64,000 nucleotides of DNA, from positions 1,674,001-1,738,000 of the forward strand of contig NW_026570231.1 in the NCBI RefSeq assembly GCF_019649055.1, written 5' to 3'. Each line of letters begins with the position of its first letter. Position 1 is the first letter of the stretch. The notes under the pieces are model-generated. The model was not told where the DNA came from. It did not search any database and saw nothing but the letters and a program-made list of their open reading frames with translations. This DNA comes from Paramacrobiotus metropolitanus. Taxonomy: Eukaryota; Tardigrada; Eutardigrada; Parachela; Macrobiotidae. Shown here piece after piece: positions 1 to 12,770 of this stretch. Position numbers and translations under genes: made by a program.

Positions 1-111
1 TCAGAAGCAGTCGCGGTGTCGAGGGCCATCAGATCCGCCAGAGTGTTTTAAAAGAATATCAATATCGGATTCACCCAGAAAAAAAAGGAGGTAATCTACT
101 TTTGTTCCTTG

Positions 112-3035
112 AGGTTTGGTTGGAAGATGCTGCCTGCCTTTATTTTAATTGCCTGCTGCAGGTTTCGTAGCAGCTTTCCGGAGTTTGTAGCGTAGAAATT
201 GTATCGTAGCAGGTTTCCGCAATGTGTTGTTCAGTGGCTACCTAACCCGGAGGTTCACATTTTAGTTAACGTTCAAATATTAGATTTGATAGCCCTATGG
301 AAGAAATCGTCAACGATCTGACTGGAACTCCGTAGTTGCATATGCAAAATGAAATGTATGTACGGTGGAAAACGTATAATCGTGTCTTTATATGTTTGCT
401 GGTTAATGTTTTATGCGTTTGATAATATTGCCATGCCGATTAACGTTCTTATTATTGGGTTAACTCTGTATTGCTGTTTCGTGATATTTTTTTATTATCA
501 AATTTTAATTGTATCCCTTTTTAGTTTTCTAACTTAACCGATCAATAAACTTGAACTGTTAAGATAAAACAATTAGAAATTCGTCCTCACTTAAATCTTG
601 AAACTTATGCGTTTTCTGCAAGTATGTTTCACGATAAACTACAGTAAGTTTTTTTTAGTGTAGAGCCAGCATTCTACAGGCGATATCATTTTTTTGCATA
701 AAGTACTCATAAAGCGGTATAAGTTGAAATTTTGCAGTGCAGTATCCTGGTATAACGACTAACCAGGGCACTATTACCGCCTCTAAATTCAGAAAACCTC
801 GTCTTTTGCAAAAACGTAGTACACACTGTTGTAAAATTAAAGAAATAAATTCGTATGTTTTATCTGGTGAGGGTCAAAGAGCGCAACCAAACAATTTAAG
901 TTGGGTACATACCGCTGCAATGCACTAGTGCAGTACTCATGCAGATAATTTACGCCATAATACCACAATACTGAAAAATCTGGTCTTTGGCAGATTTACT
1001 TATGTAGCACGTTTAAAAAGTAATTTTATTCTACAGTGAAACCCCTCGTAACGTACACCCTTTTATAACGTTCACCCCTTTATTATGTGCATTCGGCTAG
1101 GAACCGGACTGTCAGGCATATTATAACGTAGGGGCAGTTCTCTTTATAACGTTCACCCCTCTACAAGTATAACGTACACCTACCATGGAACGGCAGACCA
1201 TAATTATTTAAGGTACATTCAACCCCTGCGTTACGTACACCTGGCTAAAAACGAGAAACAACAATTTCAAAAAATGCTCCGGCTTTTAGTTTTAAGTCTG
1301 CCCGATGCCGGATCTTGCGGTGCAAAACAGCGAATCGATGAAAAACAACATTTACGTACGTAGTTGGGGACTTAACCTGTCAGTTACCGTACTGCAGCTG
1401 TTTAAAACTGGACGAAAAAAGTAAGCGTCAGAGTTTTTCTTTGGAGAAAAAGCTCGACATCATTAACGCCGAAGTTAGAGAAGTCATTTTACACTCCAAA
1501 AGGTACACGGCGCCACCTCCGGTTGCTACACACAAATATATAACTCACCCCTTGGGGATGTTATTATTCACCCCTTGGGGGGGGCACCTTTGGGGGGGCA
1601 CCCTTAGGGGCAGTGCCCCTACGTAACGTACACCCCTTTGTAACGTTCAGGAAGCTAGGAACGGAGGGTGTACGTAGTAGAGAAGTTTCACTGTATATCT
1701 GACGCGTTTGAGGAAAGAAAGTAAGAAAACAAGCGATCTGCAAAATGTACAAAGTCTGCCTATTGTATTAGTGCCTTAGTTAGGGCCGGCAATCTTATTA
1801 ATGTATGCTATTGTTGCGCAGATTTGTCTTCTATATTGGCTGAAGGTTTTTAGTTTTACACGACTGACATTTTAATAGATGACGGATGATTACAAGGTCA
1901 AATGTGGCGGGGGTATTACGTGGTATCCAATCTATCGCCTCAGCCCACTAAGCTGAAGCGACGCCTCTCATGCAGTTTCCAGGTGACCTCTTTGAAAATG
2001 TCATGACTTTCAGGACACATGCCACAATAAAACGGTATGTTTGCAATTAGTTTGGCCTATTGAAAAAACACGTGCGCGGAGAACGGGCGATGGAATCTTA
2101 TGTATTCAAACCCTGGAAACGATGCTCCTTTATAGAGGATCCTAGAAATGCGTTTCTGAAAAATTAGTTAATGACGTTTTTGCCTTTTTTATGTACCTAA
2201 AATTATTCAAAAGGAATTTACTGGAATACTGACCACACGAATCATGGAGGACTCTTTTTCTCTTCGTAAATCAAAAGACAAGTTTCAATCACCCGATAAT
2301 CGCACATGCCATCTGTATAATTTCCATGGCTAAACACCAGGTATTTCTGTTTATTGCGAGTAATTTTTAAAGGCAAGACCGCCATTGATTCCATTTTTGG
2401 GCGTCCCATACCACAAGATTTAAGTAATAATTACATGCTCTTGTCTTTTGAAACCAACTGTCTAAGTGTACAACTGTCAGTACACTGATGTGGATTGCTG
2501 GTAACTTTGTCCCAACAGGCAAACGTCGGATTTGCATCAAGTATTATATCATCCTGCATTACAGCAGATGCTGCAGCTGGTAAATCGCGTTTCAAAGTTT
2601 TCTTATTACTAAGTGCCGAGTCACATGGAACCCTTTCGGTGGAACCGGAGCTACTTCATCAAGCACAAACGCTGTGGAAATTTGCGTCTGCATCTGATAT
2701 CATAATACTACTTTGAAACTGCAGTACGCAAGCAATGTAACCATAGTCTCTGGACCTGATAATTCTAAGGCGTGCATCCCAAAAATTTTTGTGCCGATTC
2801 GCTTTGATTCTTTAAATTTCTAGACCAAAACGAATTTTATTGCTCTTACGGGGGCTGTAACCCTGAACTGGCAAATGCTGATATCTTGATATCGAACACT
2901 CAGTTGTATCCAATAGGATTGACGCTTTTCTTTGATCTGCGATAGAGTTGTCCATTGGAGCGGACGCGTCATATAAAAAGTTAAAAATTCTCTGCCACAG
3001 TGGAAACTAAAACATGCAACTTAAGGCGTGCAAAC
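112..3035. repeat. 2.92-kb tandem duplication, copy 1
   Basis: This block recurs at 3036-5965 in direct orientation with an offset of about 2,924 bases and no spacer. The shared unit begins with AGGTTTGGTTGGAAG and ends with GGCGTGCAAACAG. Differences are mostly homopolymer lengths (for example near 650, 690, 2250 and 2390), plus a few short indels. A TA-flanked MITE lies inside at 1034-1693. No convincing gene is visible; the short open frames sit in opposing phases and most change with the homopolymer differences. It is either a recent segmental duplication or two haplotypes placed in tandem by an assembler. Confidence 0.95.
1034..1693. mobile_element. pogo/Tc1-like MITE, copy 1
   Basis: The element starts with CAGTGAAACCCCTCGTAACG and ends with the imperfect inverted complement finishing GTTTCACTG. 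It is flanked by TA on both sides (1032-1033 and 1694-1695), as expected for IS630-Tc1-mariner/pogo insertions. The sequence ACGTACACC and the variant ACGTTCACC recur many times inside, giving a subterminal repeat array. No transposase is encoded. A related stretch with the same ACGTACACC motif occurs near 50.25 kb. Confidence 0.7.
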
Positions 3036-5965
3036 AGGTTTGGTTGGAAGATGCTGCCTGCCTTTATTTTAATTGCCTGCTGCAGGTTTCGTAGCAGCTT
3101 TCCGGAGTTTGTAGCGTAGAAATTGTATCGTAGCAGGTTTCCGCAATGTGTTGTTCAGTGGCTACCTAACCCGGAGGTTCACATTTTAGTTAACGTTCAA
3201 ATATTAGATTTGATAGCCCTATGGAAGAAATCGTCAACGATCTGACTGGAACTCCGTAGTTGCATATGCAAAATGAAATGTATGTACGGTGGAAAACGTA
3301 TAATCGTGTCTTTATATGTTTGCTGGTTAATGTTTTATGCGTTTGATAATATTGCCATGCCGATTAACGTTCTTATTATTGGGTTAACTCTGTATTGCTG
3401 TTTCGTGATATTTTTTTATTATCAAATTTTAATTGTATCCCTTTTTAGTTTTCTAACTTAACCGATCAATAAACTTGAACTGTTAAGATAAAACAATTAG
3501 AAATTCGTCCTCACTTAAATCTTGAAACTTATGCGTTTTCTGCAAGTATGTTTCACGATAAACTACAGTAAGTTTTTTTAGTGTAGAGCCAGCATTCTAC
3601 AGGCGATATCATTTTTTGCATAAAGTACTCATAAAGCGGTATAAGTTGAAATTTTGCAGTGCAGTATCCTGGTATAACGACTAACCAGGGCACTATTACC
3701 GCCTCTAAATTCAGAAAAACCTCGTCTTTTGCAAAAACGTAGTACACACTGTTGTAAAATTAAAGAAATAAATTCGTATGTTTTATCTGGTGAGGGTCAA
3801 AGAGCGCAACCAAACAATTTAAGTTGGGTACATACCGCTGCAATGCACTAGTGCAGTACTCATGCAGATAATTTACGCCATAATACCACAATACTGAAAA
3901 ATCTGGTCTTTGGCAGATTTACTTATGTAGCACGTTTAAAAAGTAATTTTATTCTACAGTGAAACCCCTCGTAACGTACACCCTTTTATAACGTTCACCC
4001 CTTTATTATGTGCATTCGGCTAGGAACCGGACTGTCAGGCATATTATAACGTAGGGGCAGTTCTCTTTATAACGTTCACCCCTCTACAAGTATAACGTAC
4101 ACCTACCATGGAACGGCAGACCATATTTAAGGTACATTCAACCCCTGCGTTACGTACACCTGGCTAAAAACGAGAAACAACAATTTCGAAAAATGCTCCG
4201 GCTAGTTTTAGTTTTAAGTCTGCCCGATGCCGGATCTTGCGGTGCAAAACAGCGAATCGATGAAAAACAACATTTACGTACGTAGTTGGGGACTTAACCT
4301 GTCAGTTACCGTACTGCAGCTGTTTATACTGCAGCTGTTTAAAACTGGACGAAAAAAGTAAGCGTCAGAGTTTTTCTTTGAGAAAAGCTCGACATCATTA
4401 ACGCCGAAGTTAGAGAAGTCATTTTACACTCCAAAGGTACACGGCGCCACCTCCGGTTGCTACACACAAATATATAACTCACCCCTTGGGGATGTTATTA
4501 TTCACCCCTTGGGGGGGCACCTTTGGGGGCACCCTTAGGGGCAGTGTCTTCTACGTAACGTACACCCCTTTGTAACGTTCAGGAAGCTAGGAACGGAGGG
4601 TGTACGTAGTAGAGAAGTTTCACTGTATATCTGACGCGTTTGAGGAAAGAAAGTAAGAAAACAAGCGATCTGCAAAATGTACAAAGTCTGCCTATTGTAT
4701 TAGTGCCTTAGTTAGGGCCGGCAATCTTATTAATGTATGCTATTGTTGCGCAGATTTGTCTTCTATATTGGCTGAAGGTTTTTAGTTTTACACGACTGAC
4801 ATTTTAATAGATGACGGATGATTACAAGGTCAAATGTGGCGGGGGGTATTACGTGGTATCCAATCTATCGCCTCAGCCCACTAAGCTGAAGCGACGCCTC
4901 TCATGCAGTTTCCAGGTGACCTCTTTGAAAATGTCATGACTTTCAGGACACATGCCACAATAAAACGGTATGTTTGCAATTAGTTTGGCCTATTGAAAAA
5001 ACACGTGCGCGGAGAACGGGCGATGGAATCTTATGTATTCAAACCCTGGAAACGATGCTCCTTTATAGAGGATCCTAGAAATGCGTTTCTGAAAAAAATT
5101 AGTTAATGACGTTTTTGCCTTTTTTATGTACCTAAAATTATTCAAAAGGAATTTACTGACCACACGAATCATGGAGGACTCTTTTTTCTCTTCGTAAATC
5201 AAAAAGACAAGTTTCAATCACCCGATAATCGCACATGCCATCTGTATAATTTCCATGGCTAAACACCAGGTATTTCTGTTTATTGCGAGTAATTTTTAAA
5301 GGCAAGACCGCCATTGATTCCATTTTTTGGGCGTCCCATACCACAAGATTTAAGTAATAATTACATGCTCTTGTCTTTTGAAACCAACTGTCTAAGTGTA
5401 CAACTGTCAGTACACTGATGGATTGCTGGTAACTTTGTCCCAACAGGCAAACGTCGGATTTGCATCAAGTATTATATCATCCTGCATTACAGCAGATGCT
5501 GCAGCTGGTAAATCGCGTTTCAAAGTTTTCTTATTACTAAGTGCCGAGTCACATGGAACCCTTTCGGTGGAACCGGAGCTACTTCATCAAGCACAAACGC
5601 TGTGGAAATTTGCGTCTGCATCTGATATCATAATACTACTTTGAAACTGCAGTACGCAAGCAATGTAACCATAGTCTCTGGACCTGATAATTCTAAGGCG
5701 TGCATCCCAAAAATTTTTGTGCCGATTCGCTTTGATTCTTTAAATTTCTAGACCAAAACGAATTTTATTGCTCTTACGGGGGCTGTAACCCTGAACTGGC
5801 AAATGCTGATATCTTGATATCGAACACTCAGTTGTATCCAATAGGATTGACGCTTTTCTTTGATCTGCGATAGAGTTGTCCATTGGAGCGGACGCGTCAT
5901 ATAAAAAGTTAAAAATTCTCTGCCACAGTGGAAACTAAAACATGCAACTTAAGGCGTGCAAACAG
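3036..5965. repeat. 2.93-kb tandem duplication, copy 2
   Basis: Direct tandem copy of 112-3035. Non-homopolymer differences include a short deletion near 4125 and an extra CTGCAGCTGTTTATA-type duplication near 4325. A 96-codon minus-strand frame (5153-5443) is open here but interrupted in copy 1, so it is not supported as a gene. Confidence 0.95.
3957..4625. mobile_element. pogo/Tc1-like MITE, copy 2
   Basis: Same element as at 1034-1693, at the same place in the second tandem unit, flanked by TA at 3955-3956 and 4626-4627. It shares its insertion site with copy 1, so it was present before the 2.9-kb block doubled. Confidence 0.7.
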
Positions 5966-7270
5966 TGAACGACACCTGCACCAATAACAATTCGTCATAC
6001 TGCTGAGTTTTGCTGTTGTACACGGCACCATTCTGCGTCATGCGTAACCCATGATGCAACCGATAACGTAGCGTTTGCAGAATTTTTCCCGTATATTGAA
6101 TTTGTTTCTACGATGGATGGCAAATCACTCAACAATGCCGATCTGACAGCTCATTTCGCCTGCGACATAACTTGCGGAAGCAAACGCCAAAGGAGAGAAG
6201 AAACGGAATGGAACCCAATTAATAATTTTCTTTTTGATTTTCCTTGATTGTATTTTCATTTAATTTGTTGCTTATTTTCTAAGCTGCGGACAACTTAATT
6301 TTAAGTAGTTGCTGATTACAAATCATTAATTTACACCAATGATCGAAACGAATGCGCATCTGCCGCCAGTCAGATGTTGTTTGACGCAAACAAATTTCGG
6401 AAATTTCTTCTACCTTTTGGTTACGATTGGATCAAATGGGACTTGTTTGCCAATGAAGGTGACCGAATCGACCCGAAAGTTTCGGAACTGGACGGAATCG
6501 TGATTCAGCTAAAAACGCCGTACGGTACTTTCTAAACAAAAGACTGTGGTTATTACACGGTTAGGAGAAATGAGAAATGCAGCAAAACTGAAAAAACACA
6601 AAGAAAAAAGAAATGCCTGTAACACTGAATGAAACCTTTGTGTAATTTCTGCCACTAGTGAGCTTAAGATTTTTTTGTTATAAGACAAAATAAAAGATTT
6701 GAGGTGCCGAACATTGAAAGTAGGAAATCTACGCTGAAAACAGCCGCTTCGTTTATCGAGTAGGCTGACATTAGTCGTTCCTTCAGAAATTACTAGTCGT
6801 ACAAATTTTCGTAAAATCACGCGAGTAATCGCGTTACGCCAATATTCAATAAAAAAAAGTTTATGGAAATCTGTTACGAAATTTTTCAACACGAGGAATG
6901 ACAAAACCAGTTTTATCCCTTCCCAGCCACTGGTTGGTATTTTTCCCTTACAAGGACCTCCAAATGGGCACCGTACAGCTGCAGCACAGTTCCGTTGCCG
7001 TGGGCCTTGATCGCATCTGCAGCCACACCGCTAACGACAAGGCGACGATGGTGAGGATAAACTGCAACAACGATGCCACTGCGATTGACCGCGATGCATC
7101 GTGTAATACGAAACTGAAGTGAAAATCGACTGGCTTGCTGCAGTAAAAGTAAACTGCGGCCTCAAAACTGCAATTTATAAGAAATTAACAGTTTTTCACA
7201 ATACAAAATTTGTCTGAATACTGACCTATTCAAGCGGAGTATGGCGAGCGAGCGCAACCCTGGTTTTGTT
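5966..7270. other. Mostly featureless spacer
   Basis: Unique sequence after the tandem duplication. Apart from the short open frame listed at 6374-6535, I see no domain, RNA gene or inverted repeat. Confidence 0.5.
6374..6535 (+). CDS. Short open frame, possible terminal exon, unknown
   Basis: A 53-codon frame starting at ATG 6374 and ending at TAA 6533-6535; it stays open some 15 codons further upstream. Its composition looks protein-like (mixed hydrophobic and charged, rich in aromatic and Asp/Lys residues, with the local string LLPFGYDWIKWDLF), unlike most chance frames nearby. No known domain is recognised. It could be the last exon of a host gene, a transposon remnant or chance. Confidence 0.25.
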   Translation: MLFDANKFRKFLLPFGYDWIKWDLFANEGDRIDPKVSELDGIVIQLKTPYGTF

Positions 7271-8466
7271 CTAGATTTTGTCAGGATCGAGCACAACAAC
7301 TTCTCGTGTTATAAAATCTTTCAAGTAATTCTGGTTTGGTTTTTCGCTGTGGATCTCAGCCGGCCATCCGCTGGCTTCATATGTAAGATTTAGAAAAAGT
7401 GTGATATAATTTGCAAGTAATGCCTCGTCGGAATTTTGAAAATACCAAACCATTTGAAAATAGTAATCCCTCGTCGGAATTTTGAAATAGAATAACTCTG
7501 AATACTTCATGTACGCGGTACCCGGTGAGGTACCCTGCAGTAATGCGGTACCCGGCTTACAAGCTTTTTTCAGTTTCTCGGTGCACCAAACCTTTGACAA
7601 TGCGCGGTCATGGTCTGAGTGTTGATAGGATTCATTGGTTTGATAGCCACATTCGACACAAGGGTAATGTAAGCTTTGTTGTGCAGCACGGCAGCACCGG
7701 TAGCCACAAGTGTTAATTAGCGGCACTTTGGCTTTAATCAAACAGAGTAATTACTTAGCTGATTGAAATCATTCGTTATTTTGACGTATGGGCCTATCGG
7801 ATATTTTTTCCGAGAGTTCACAAATAGATATTACATCGCAAAACCGGTTATTCAGATATGACATCACGAAACCTTTATTGAAAAATTCGACATGTAACGG
7901 TGGCTCACTGGCACTGGCTATAACGAAAACATGTTTCATAACCAGTAGCTGGTTTCTTCGGCTTGTTGACAATTTCAAAACATACGCGTTTGCTCGAACA
8001 CCATATAATACGTCCCGCGGTGTTGAAGTGCCAAAGATTGGCCAATATGTGGCTAAATTTTCAAAAAAATCAAGATTCTGCGAGGTTTTTGCCATAATTG
8101 CTATCGCAGATGATTACAAGGCTGTACCCAAGTTGTCATAGTTTTGTGCTTTCCTTTCGACGTGGCGTATGGTGAAATTTTGCACTGTTTGATGGAAAAC
8201 AGGATTTCGGTAATCGAATTTCGTTGCGGCACGATTTTCGAGCTAGAAGTCTCCGCTGAACGTATGAACTGCCTTTGTTTTTTGGCATAAGCCATCCACT
8301 TGAAACGTTCCGACTGCAACTTCCCGTTCCAAACGAGTTTCAGCAGATACTGTTCTTTCGGGGCGAATGCATGATCTCGGGTCCGTTTGTCTTTTGGGTC
8401 AACCACAGGTGCCGGATCTCGTAGTACTATCTCGTGCCTTGGCCTCATGCGATCAACCAGTGCCAC
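7271..8466 (-). other. Three consecutive minus-strand open frames, unknown
   Basis: Minus-strand frames at 8466-8101 (121 codons), 8095-7769 (108 codons) and 7741-7271 (156 codons) follow each other closely in different phases. The composition is plausible for protein and the last has a Cys-rich start (pairs CC, C, C in the first 35 residues). The 156-codon frame contains a 19-bp direct repeat (7425 and 7471). I recognise no family and cannot see convincing splice sites between them; they may be remnants of one gene or chance. Confidence 0.2.
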
Positions 8467-9450
8467 ACCATCAGCCAGAGCCGCTCTACCGATGTGTAGA
8501 ATGGGCTGGTCGTGGGTTCCAGAAGCCGTTGAGACGAACTCAAAAGAACGTTGTTAGCCATTCGGTAGCCCCACCCAAGTTTTATAAACGGTTGAATGTT
8601 TACTTGGAGGCGAGAAGAGAAAGATACCCAGTGGGTTATCTGAGAGCAGTTGGGATAGATCAAACTTTGAACAGGGCTTTGCTGCTTCGATTCCTTGTAG
8701 TTGTCGGGGCCTTGTTTGCCGAGATGACAATTTCTGTCTGTGACGTAAAGTATTATATCTCCCAAAATAATACGGTAAAAGCTTTGCCCAGCTGGCAGTG
8801 GCCTTATATATCTACAAACTTTTTTTAAAAGACTGCGCGTGTTGGGACGGCGTTTTAACGGCCGCCAAGTGGTTTTTTTTTGGGAGCGCCAAAAGAAATG
8901 GCAAATGTCGGCAATCGTCATGGTCGCCGAAAACTGAGATATTACACTAGATAGATCCATAAGAGTAATTCGAATTCCTGCGCACAACAGCGCCGTTTTA
9001 CAGCGTATTTTTGAAGTCGGCCGTTCTGACTGTGGATGCCTTAGTAACGATCCTTTCGCACTGTCTATGGATTTCCATGTACAGATATAGTAAACATATA
9101 TCTTGTTGTATGCAGGTGATTGCAGCGGATTCGGTGTCGGCGCGTTCCGCGTATTTGAGACGTTTGCTCTTGCGGCACGTGCGAGTGCACTGTTCTTGGA
9201 CATGGTTGGTGTTCTTTCTTGAACTTCGGACACATACCGTAAATATGTTAGTAATTCCGTGCACGGCAGGATTAAAGTTACTAAAAATGTATCAGGGCGG
9301 AGAATTGCTAAAGCACAGAGTTGGACGATGCTGCTTCGTTTCTCCAAAATAAAATAATCGGAAGTCAAAGCTACTGCAAAAACCGACCCCGATGCCGGCG
9401 ATTGTTTTTAACGTAAACAGGCTGTTTTTAGTTCGGACTCGACAAATGTA
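8467..9450. other. No supported feature
   Basis: A long minus-strand frame (8445-9368) spans this stretch, but its residue composition looks random and it matches no family. I see no other feature. Confidence 0.5.
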
Positions 9451-10412
9451 CTAGTACTCGTACAGCCCTCGTAAACTCGTACAGCCCGGCAGGCGGAAGT
9501 GTGTCCACGCTTGCATCTTTCGGTAGATAATAAATCTACTGACTGATAATCGAAATCGGATTTTTATAGTGATGGCGAAATATAACAGAAAGCTTACAGA
9601 AAGTACGTTCACACAGTCATCCACAATAGAAAGCGGGAATTTGTCACTTACTGTGACCTCGTCAACTGCGCGGAAATCATTACAAAAACGGCGTGCCTTT
9701 CCGCCATCCTTTTTTTTACAATAGGAGTACTCCAAGCACTCCGGGAATCCTTAATTATTCCTATTTCAAGCTTTTTTTCACCTCCGCTTCTGTGAAAGCT
9801 ACTTTCTCAGCTGAATGCCGGTACTGTCTTTTCGATATAGGCCGTGTTCCCGGCACTTGTTCCATATGAACCTTTTGTACGAGAGCTAGCCCCATTCTTT
9901 GATTACTCGTTTGAAAAACATCAGGATACATACCAAGTACTTCTACGCCTCGTTCGACTATATCTGCTGTCTCATGATCGCCAACATCTAAGTCTGTTAC
10001 GGGGACATAATTAAATATATAACCCCATAAATCTTGTTCAACGATTTTTGCCATTAGTTTTTGCCTTACGGACGGCAGGAGAAGCTCCGGAGAAGGAAGC
10101 AGTGGAAATGGTGATTCCTCATTAACCTCTACTCGTATATTGGGAGGCTGCAGTATTTCTTCCGTAGAACTGAAAATTGTGAATCCGGCAGTGGTAGATA
10201 CGCTTTCTCCTCAGCATCGGCATGTCCGCTACTTTACTTGTCTATCAAGAATTCGGTCTGACTCGCGGACAAGAAAATATAATAATACCGTACTAGGCCG
10301 GCGCGAAAACGGCAATTGTGCATATGATACGCGCAGGGTGTTAAAAATGTCCGCTTTTTTGTCGACTTCGATACCAACACGGTTGGTCCCTAATGGATCA
10401 ATTTTAGATTAG
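9451..10412 (-). pseudogene. Ty3/gypsy-type pol relic (protease-RT boundary)
   Basis: Reading the minus strand from about 10.1 kb downward gives an N-terminal reverse transcriptase signature: PGTRPISKRQYRHSAEKV near 9,830, a basic EAEVKKSL segment, then KKKDGGKARRFCNDFRAV near 9,700 and the TVSDKFPLSIVDD motif near 9,640. These match, in order, the start of RT in Ty3/gypsy polyproteins (PI..R.YR.P, KKDG..R.C.DYR.LN, T..D.YP.P.IDD). The frame breaks near 9,740-9,760 and is lost after about 9,600, before the catalytic YxDD. Weak protease-like sequence may lie upstream to 10,412. No LTRs were seen. Confidence 0.75.
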
Positions 10413-10796
10413 TTTGGTCAATTATATGATTATCGGCAGTAAAATTACGACCTGTTGCACGTGGCACTGCTACACCACATAGGTCATATCGGCAGGATCA
10501 GCAGAAATATTCCCCGGGAATATGATATAGAAAATAGTGCAATACACTGCTTTTCCGTGAACAGGTTTGCAAATAGCGTGCATAATGTGAGCCTGCTTTG
10601 TGTGTACTGATTATACTGGTACGATGTTCCGCTGGTTCGCACTCTGGTTGGCCTACTGGATTCCTACAAGCACATCAGCATTTAGAAACTTTTACCTGCA
10701 GGATGCAATCATAGTAAATTTGTAAGTGAAAGCCGCCTTTATTACTATTCGCCAGGTCGGCAATGGCAACTGACAGGACAGCAAAGAATGTGCGAA

Positions 10797-11483
10797 TTAT
10801 TTGTTCGTGTCGCCAATGCAAACCGTCGTTTCGCTGCACGGTATCTTTTCGACAATGTGGCTTAACCCAAAACGTTTGTTCCGGTGGAAGTGACAAACTG
10901 CAGGCAGCAGAACAAATTCAGTTTCTCGTTCAAGAAGCCAGAGGGCTGTCGGAGACTCGGAGGCACCCACGTCGCGCTTGATATACTTGCGCACGCCATC
11001 AAAAAAAACGTTGGCCAGGAACATGGTGTAGTGGTTCAACAAAAGACCAAGTTCTTCAGCATCCAGCGAGTGCGCATACGCAACGGATCCAATGTTGTTT
11101 TGACGCATCGGCACAGTTTCAAAAAACTCGCCGACTGTGATACGTTCAACGTGGTCATCGTTAAGTTGGAAAACCATTTCACCCAAATCTTTGCAAAAAT
11201 TGACCAAAAACATATGGTTGTCAGCGTAAACTAACAGATAAGCAAGCGAGCGCTCATTCAGAAATTTAGTGCGCTGTAATAACTTCTGTGGCCAATACGA
11301 CTCGCATGTGAATTTGCAGCTCATATCCTCGCATGTGGGGACCAGATATTTTGGCAACAAAAGAGCTGTCCTTCGCCCTGAACCCAAGAGATTTGTTGCT
11401 AGACCTAGATCGGGATTTCGCCTTTTGTGACATTTCCGAACCGACGACATTTGCCCAATCAACACGCACAGTGCAACTGCCAA
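10797..11483 (-). CDS. 228-codon open frame, unknown
   Basis: One of the longest non-transposon frames in the first 30 kb. The central part (roughly residues 75-200) has protein-like composition with alternating hydrophobic and acidic segments; the N-terminal 70 residues look less convincing. No signal peptide, zinc motif or known domain is recognised. It could be a single exon of a host gene or a degraded element. The facing plus-strand frames in 10.88-11.75 kb are shorter and I treat them as shadows. Confidence 0.25.
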   Translation of the reverse strand: MAVALCVLIGQMSSVRKCHKRRNPDLGLATNLLGSGRRTALLLPKYLVPTCEDMSCKFTCESYWPQKLLQRTKFLNERSLAYLLVYADNHMFLVNFCKDLGEMVFQLNDDHVERITVGEFFETVPMRQNNIGSVAYAHSLDAEELGLLLNHYTMFLANVFFDGVRKYIKRDVGASESPTALWLLERETEFVLLPAVCHFHRNKRFGLSHIVEKIPCSETTVCIGDTNK

Positions 11484-12501
11484 GAAAGACCTTTATTCAA
11501 ACGGAAAAAAACGGACTGGCCCTCGAGTGGCCATTGCCACTCGATATATATTGCGCACAAACACAAACTGCCTGCATCAACTCAAATTGGGCTAATGGAA
11601 CGACTGTTGAGAACCAGCAAAACCACTTCGCATGCCCACCACTTCACATAATTTGTGTTTGCGGGCGAACAACGTATACCACGGCACAGCTGGGTACAAG
11701 GAACAAGTATTTCTATTGGGACAACTTTATAAGCCACAAAAGTGAGCTATAAACACAACGGCAGGAAAATGTAGCCATGGCAAGCATATAAACGGTCTGA
11801 CCACAGTGCTTGCTGATAACACATGTGAAAGTGGTCGCCGTTCGTACAACAAGCTGACGGTAACGCATCCCATAATATCTGCTTCCCAGTAGGCAAGAAA
11901 CCTTGGCCAATGACGAATGATTTTCAAGACACAAGGAAGGCGTCAATCGAAATGATAATTTGGACATCCGGTCGCTGCCTGTGATACCGCCCGAAACATG
12001 CGGTGCCCGCCTCGGTCTGTATTAGAGACACTACAATGTTTAAAGAACTGACTCGTGAAATTTCGGCCGCATTTTCTGATCCACTTTTTCGTTGCTGCTT
12101 AGTGGAGGCCAACTAGTCACATCCTGGATTGCGCTTTTCAGAGGAAATATTAAGTCGTGTTTTATTCCGAACAAGCCTTTACCTGCTCTCGTAACCCAGA
12201 TTATTATTTTTTTGATACAACTCTGATTTCTGACGCTGGCAAAAAAGGTTGAACCATCACCGTGTGCAAAAGTTAGACAACCACCGGTATATTTACAGTT
12301 TAAAAATTGACTCGCGTTTACATGAATTTGACGGTGTGACGAGTTTTAATATTTTACCTGGAATCCTCTCTGAGATCTTCAACGCATGGTCGAAAGGCTT
12401 TTGCCCAGACGATGCATCGTTGATAATTCTGGTTTCTCAGACACTGGCGAACCCCATGCACTTAATGCCTAAGGGTTTCTAGAATTCAGTCCCCAGGACC
12501 T
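11484..12501. other. No supported feature
   Basis: Only short opposing frames without recognisable domains; no inverted or tandem repeats noticed. Confidence 0.5.
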
Positions 12502-12770
12502 TGTGGGATCTCCCACAGACATTTTGTGCTGTCTGTATTGCACGCTTCTTCTCCGTTGGACACGCAAGGCCAAGGAGTGATCATTGATTTTCCTGGCTCC
12601 TGCTCTATAAGGGATCAGGAGGATATATAATGTCACATGTTCGAACGTAATAAATTGGCAGTCTTGCCAGTCTCCGGTTTTTTTCCGGCTTCGGCCTTAA
12701 TTATGGTAGCATACCTATACAAAAGCAGCCATTGCTGATATGCAGCACCTCGCCGCCATGGTATCCCACA
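12502..12770 (+). mobile_element. Possible solo LTR
   Basis: A 269-bp block starting TGTGGGAT and ending ATCCCACA, an 8-bp inverted TG...CA terminus. Inside, in the right order for an LTR, are a TATAAGG box at 12606 and an AATAAA signal at 12649-12654. No target-site duplication is seen (GACCT left, TTAAT right) and no internal region is attached, so it could also be a chance arrangement. Confidence 0.4.

Noticed and set aside
349-537. 62-codon hydrophobic frame repeated at 3,273-3,461
   Set aside because: Identical only because it lies in the tandem duplication; AT-rich composition gives apparent membrane segments and there is no other support.
5153-5443. 96-codon minus-strand frame in tandem copy 2
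   Set aside because: Interrupted in copy 1 by run-length differences; no domain recognised.
8445-9368. 307-codon minus-strand open frame
   Set aside because: Longest frame in its region, but residue composition is random-like, it overlaps equally long frames on the other strand and no domain is visible.
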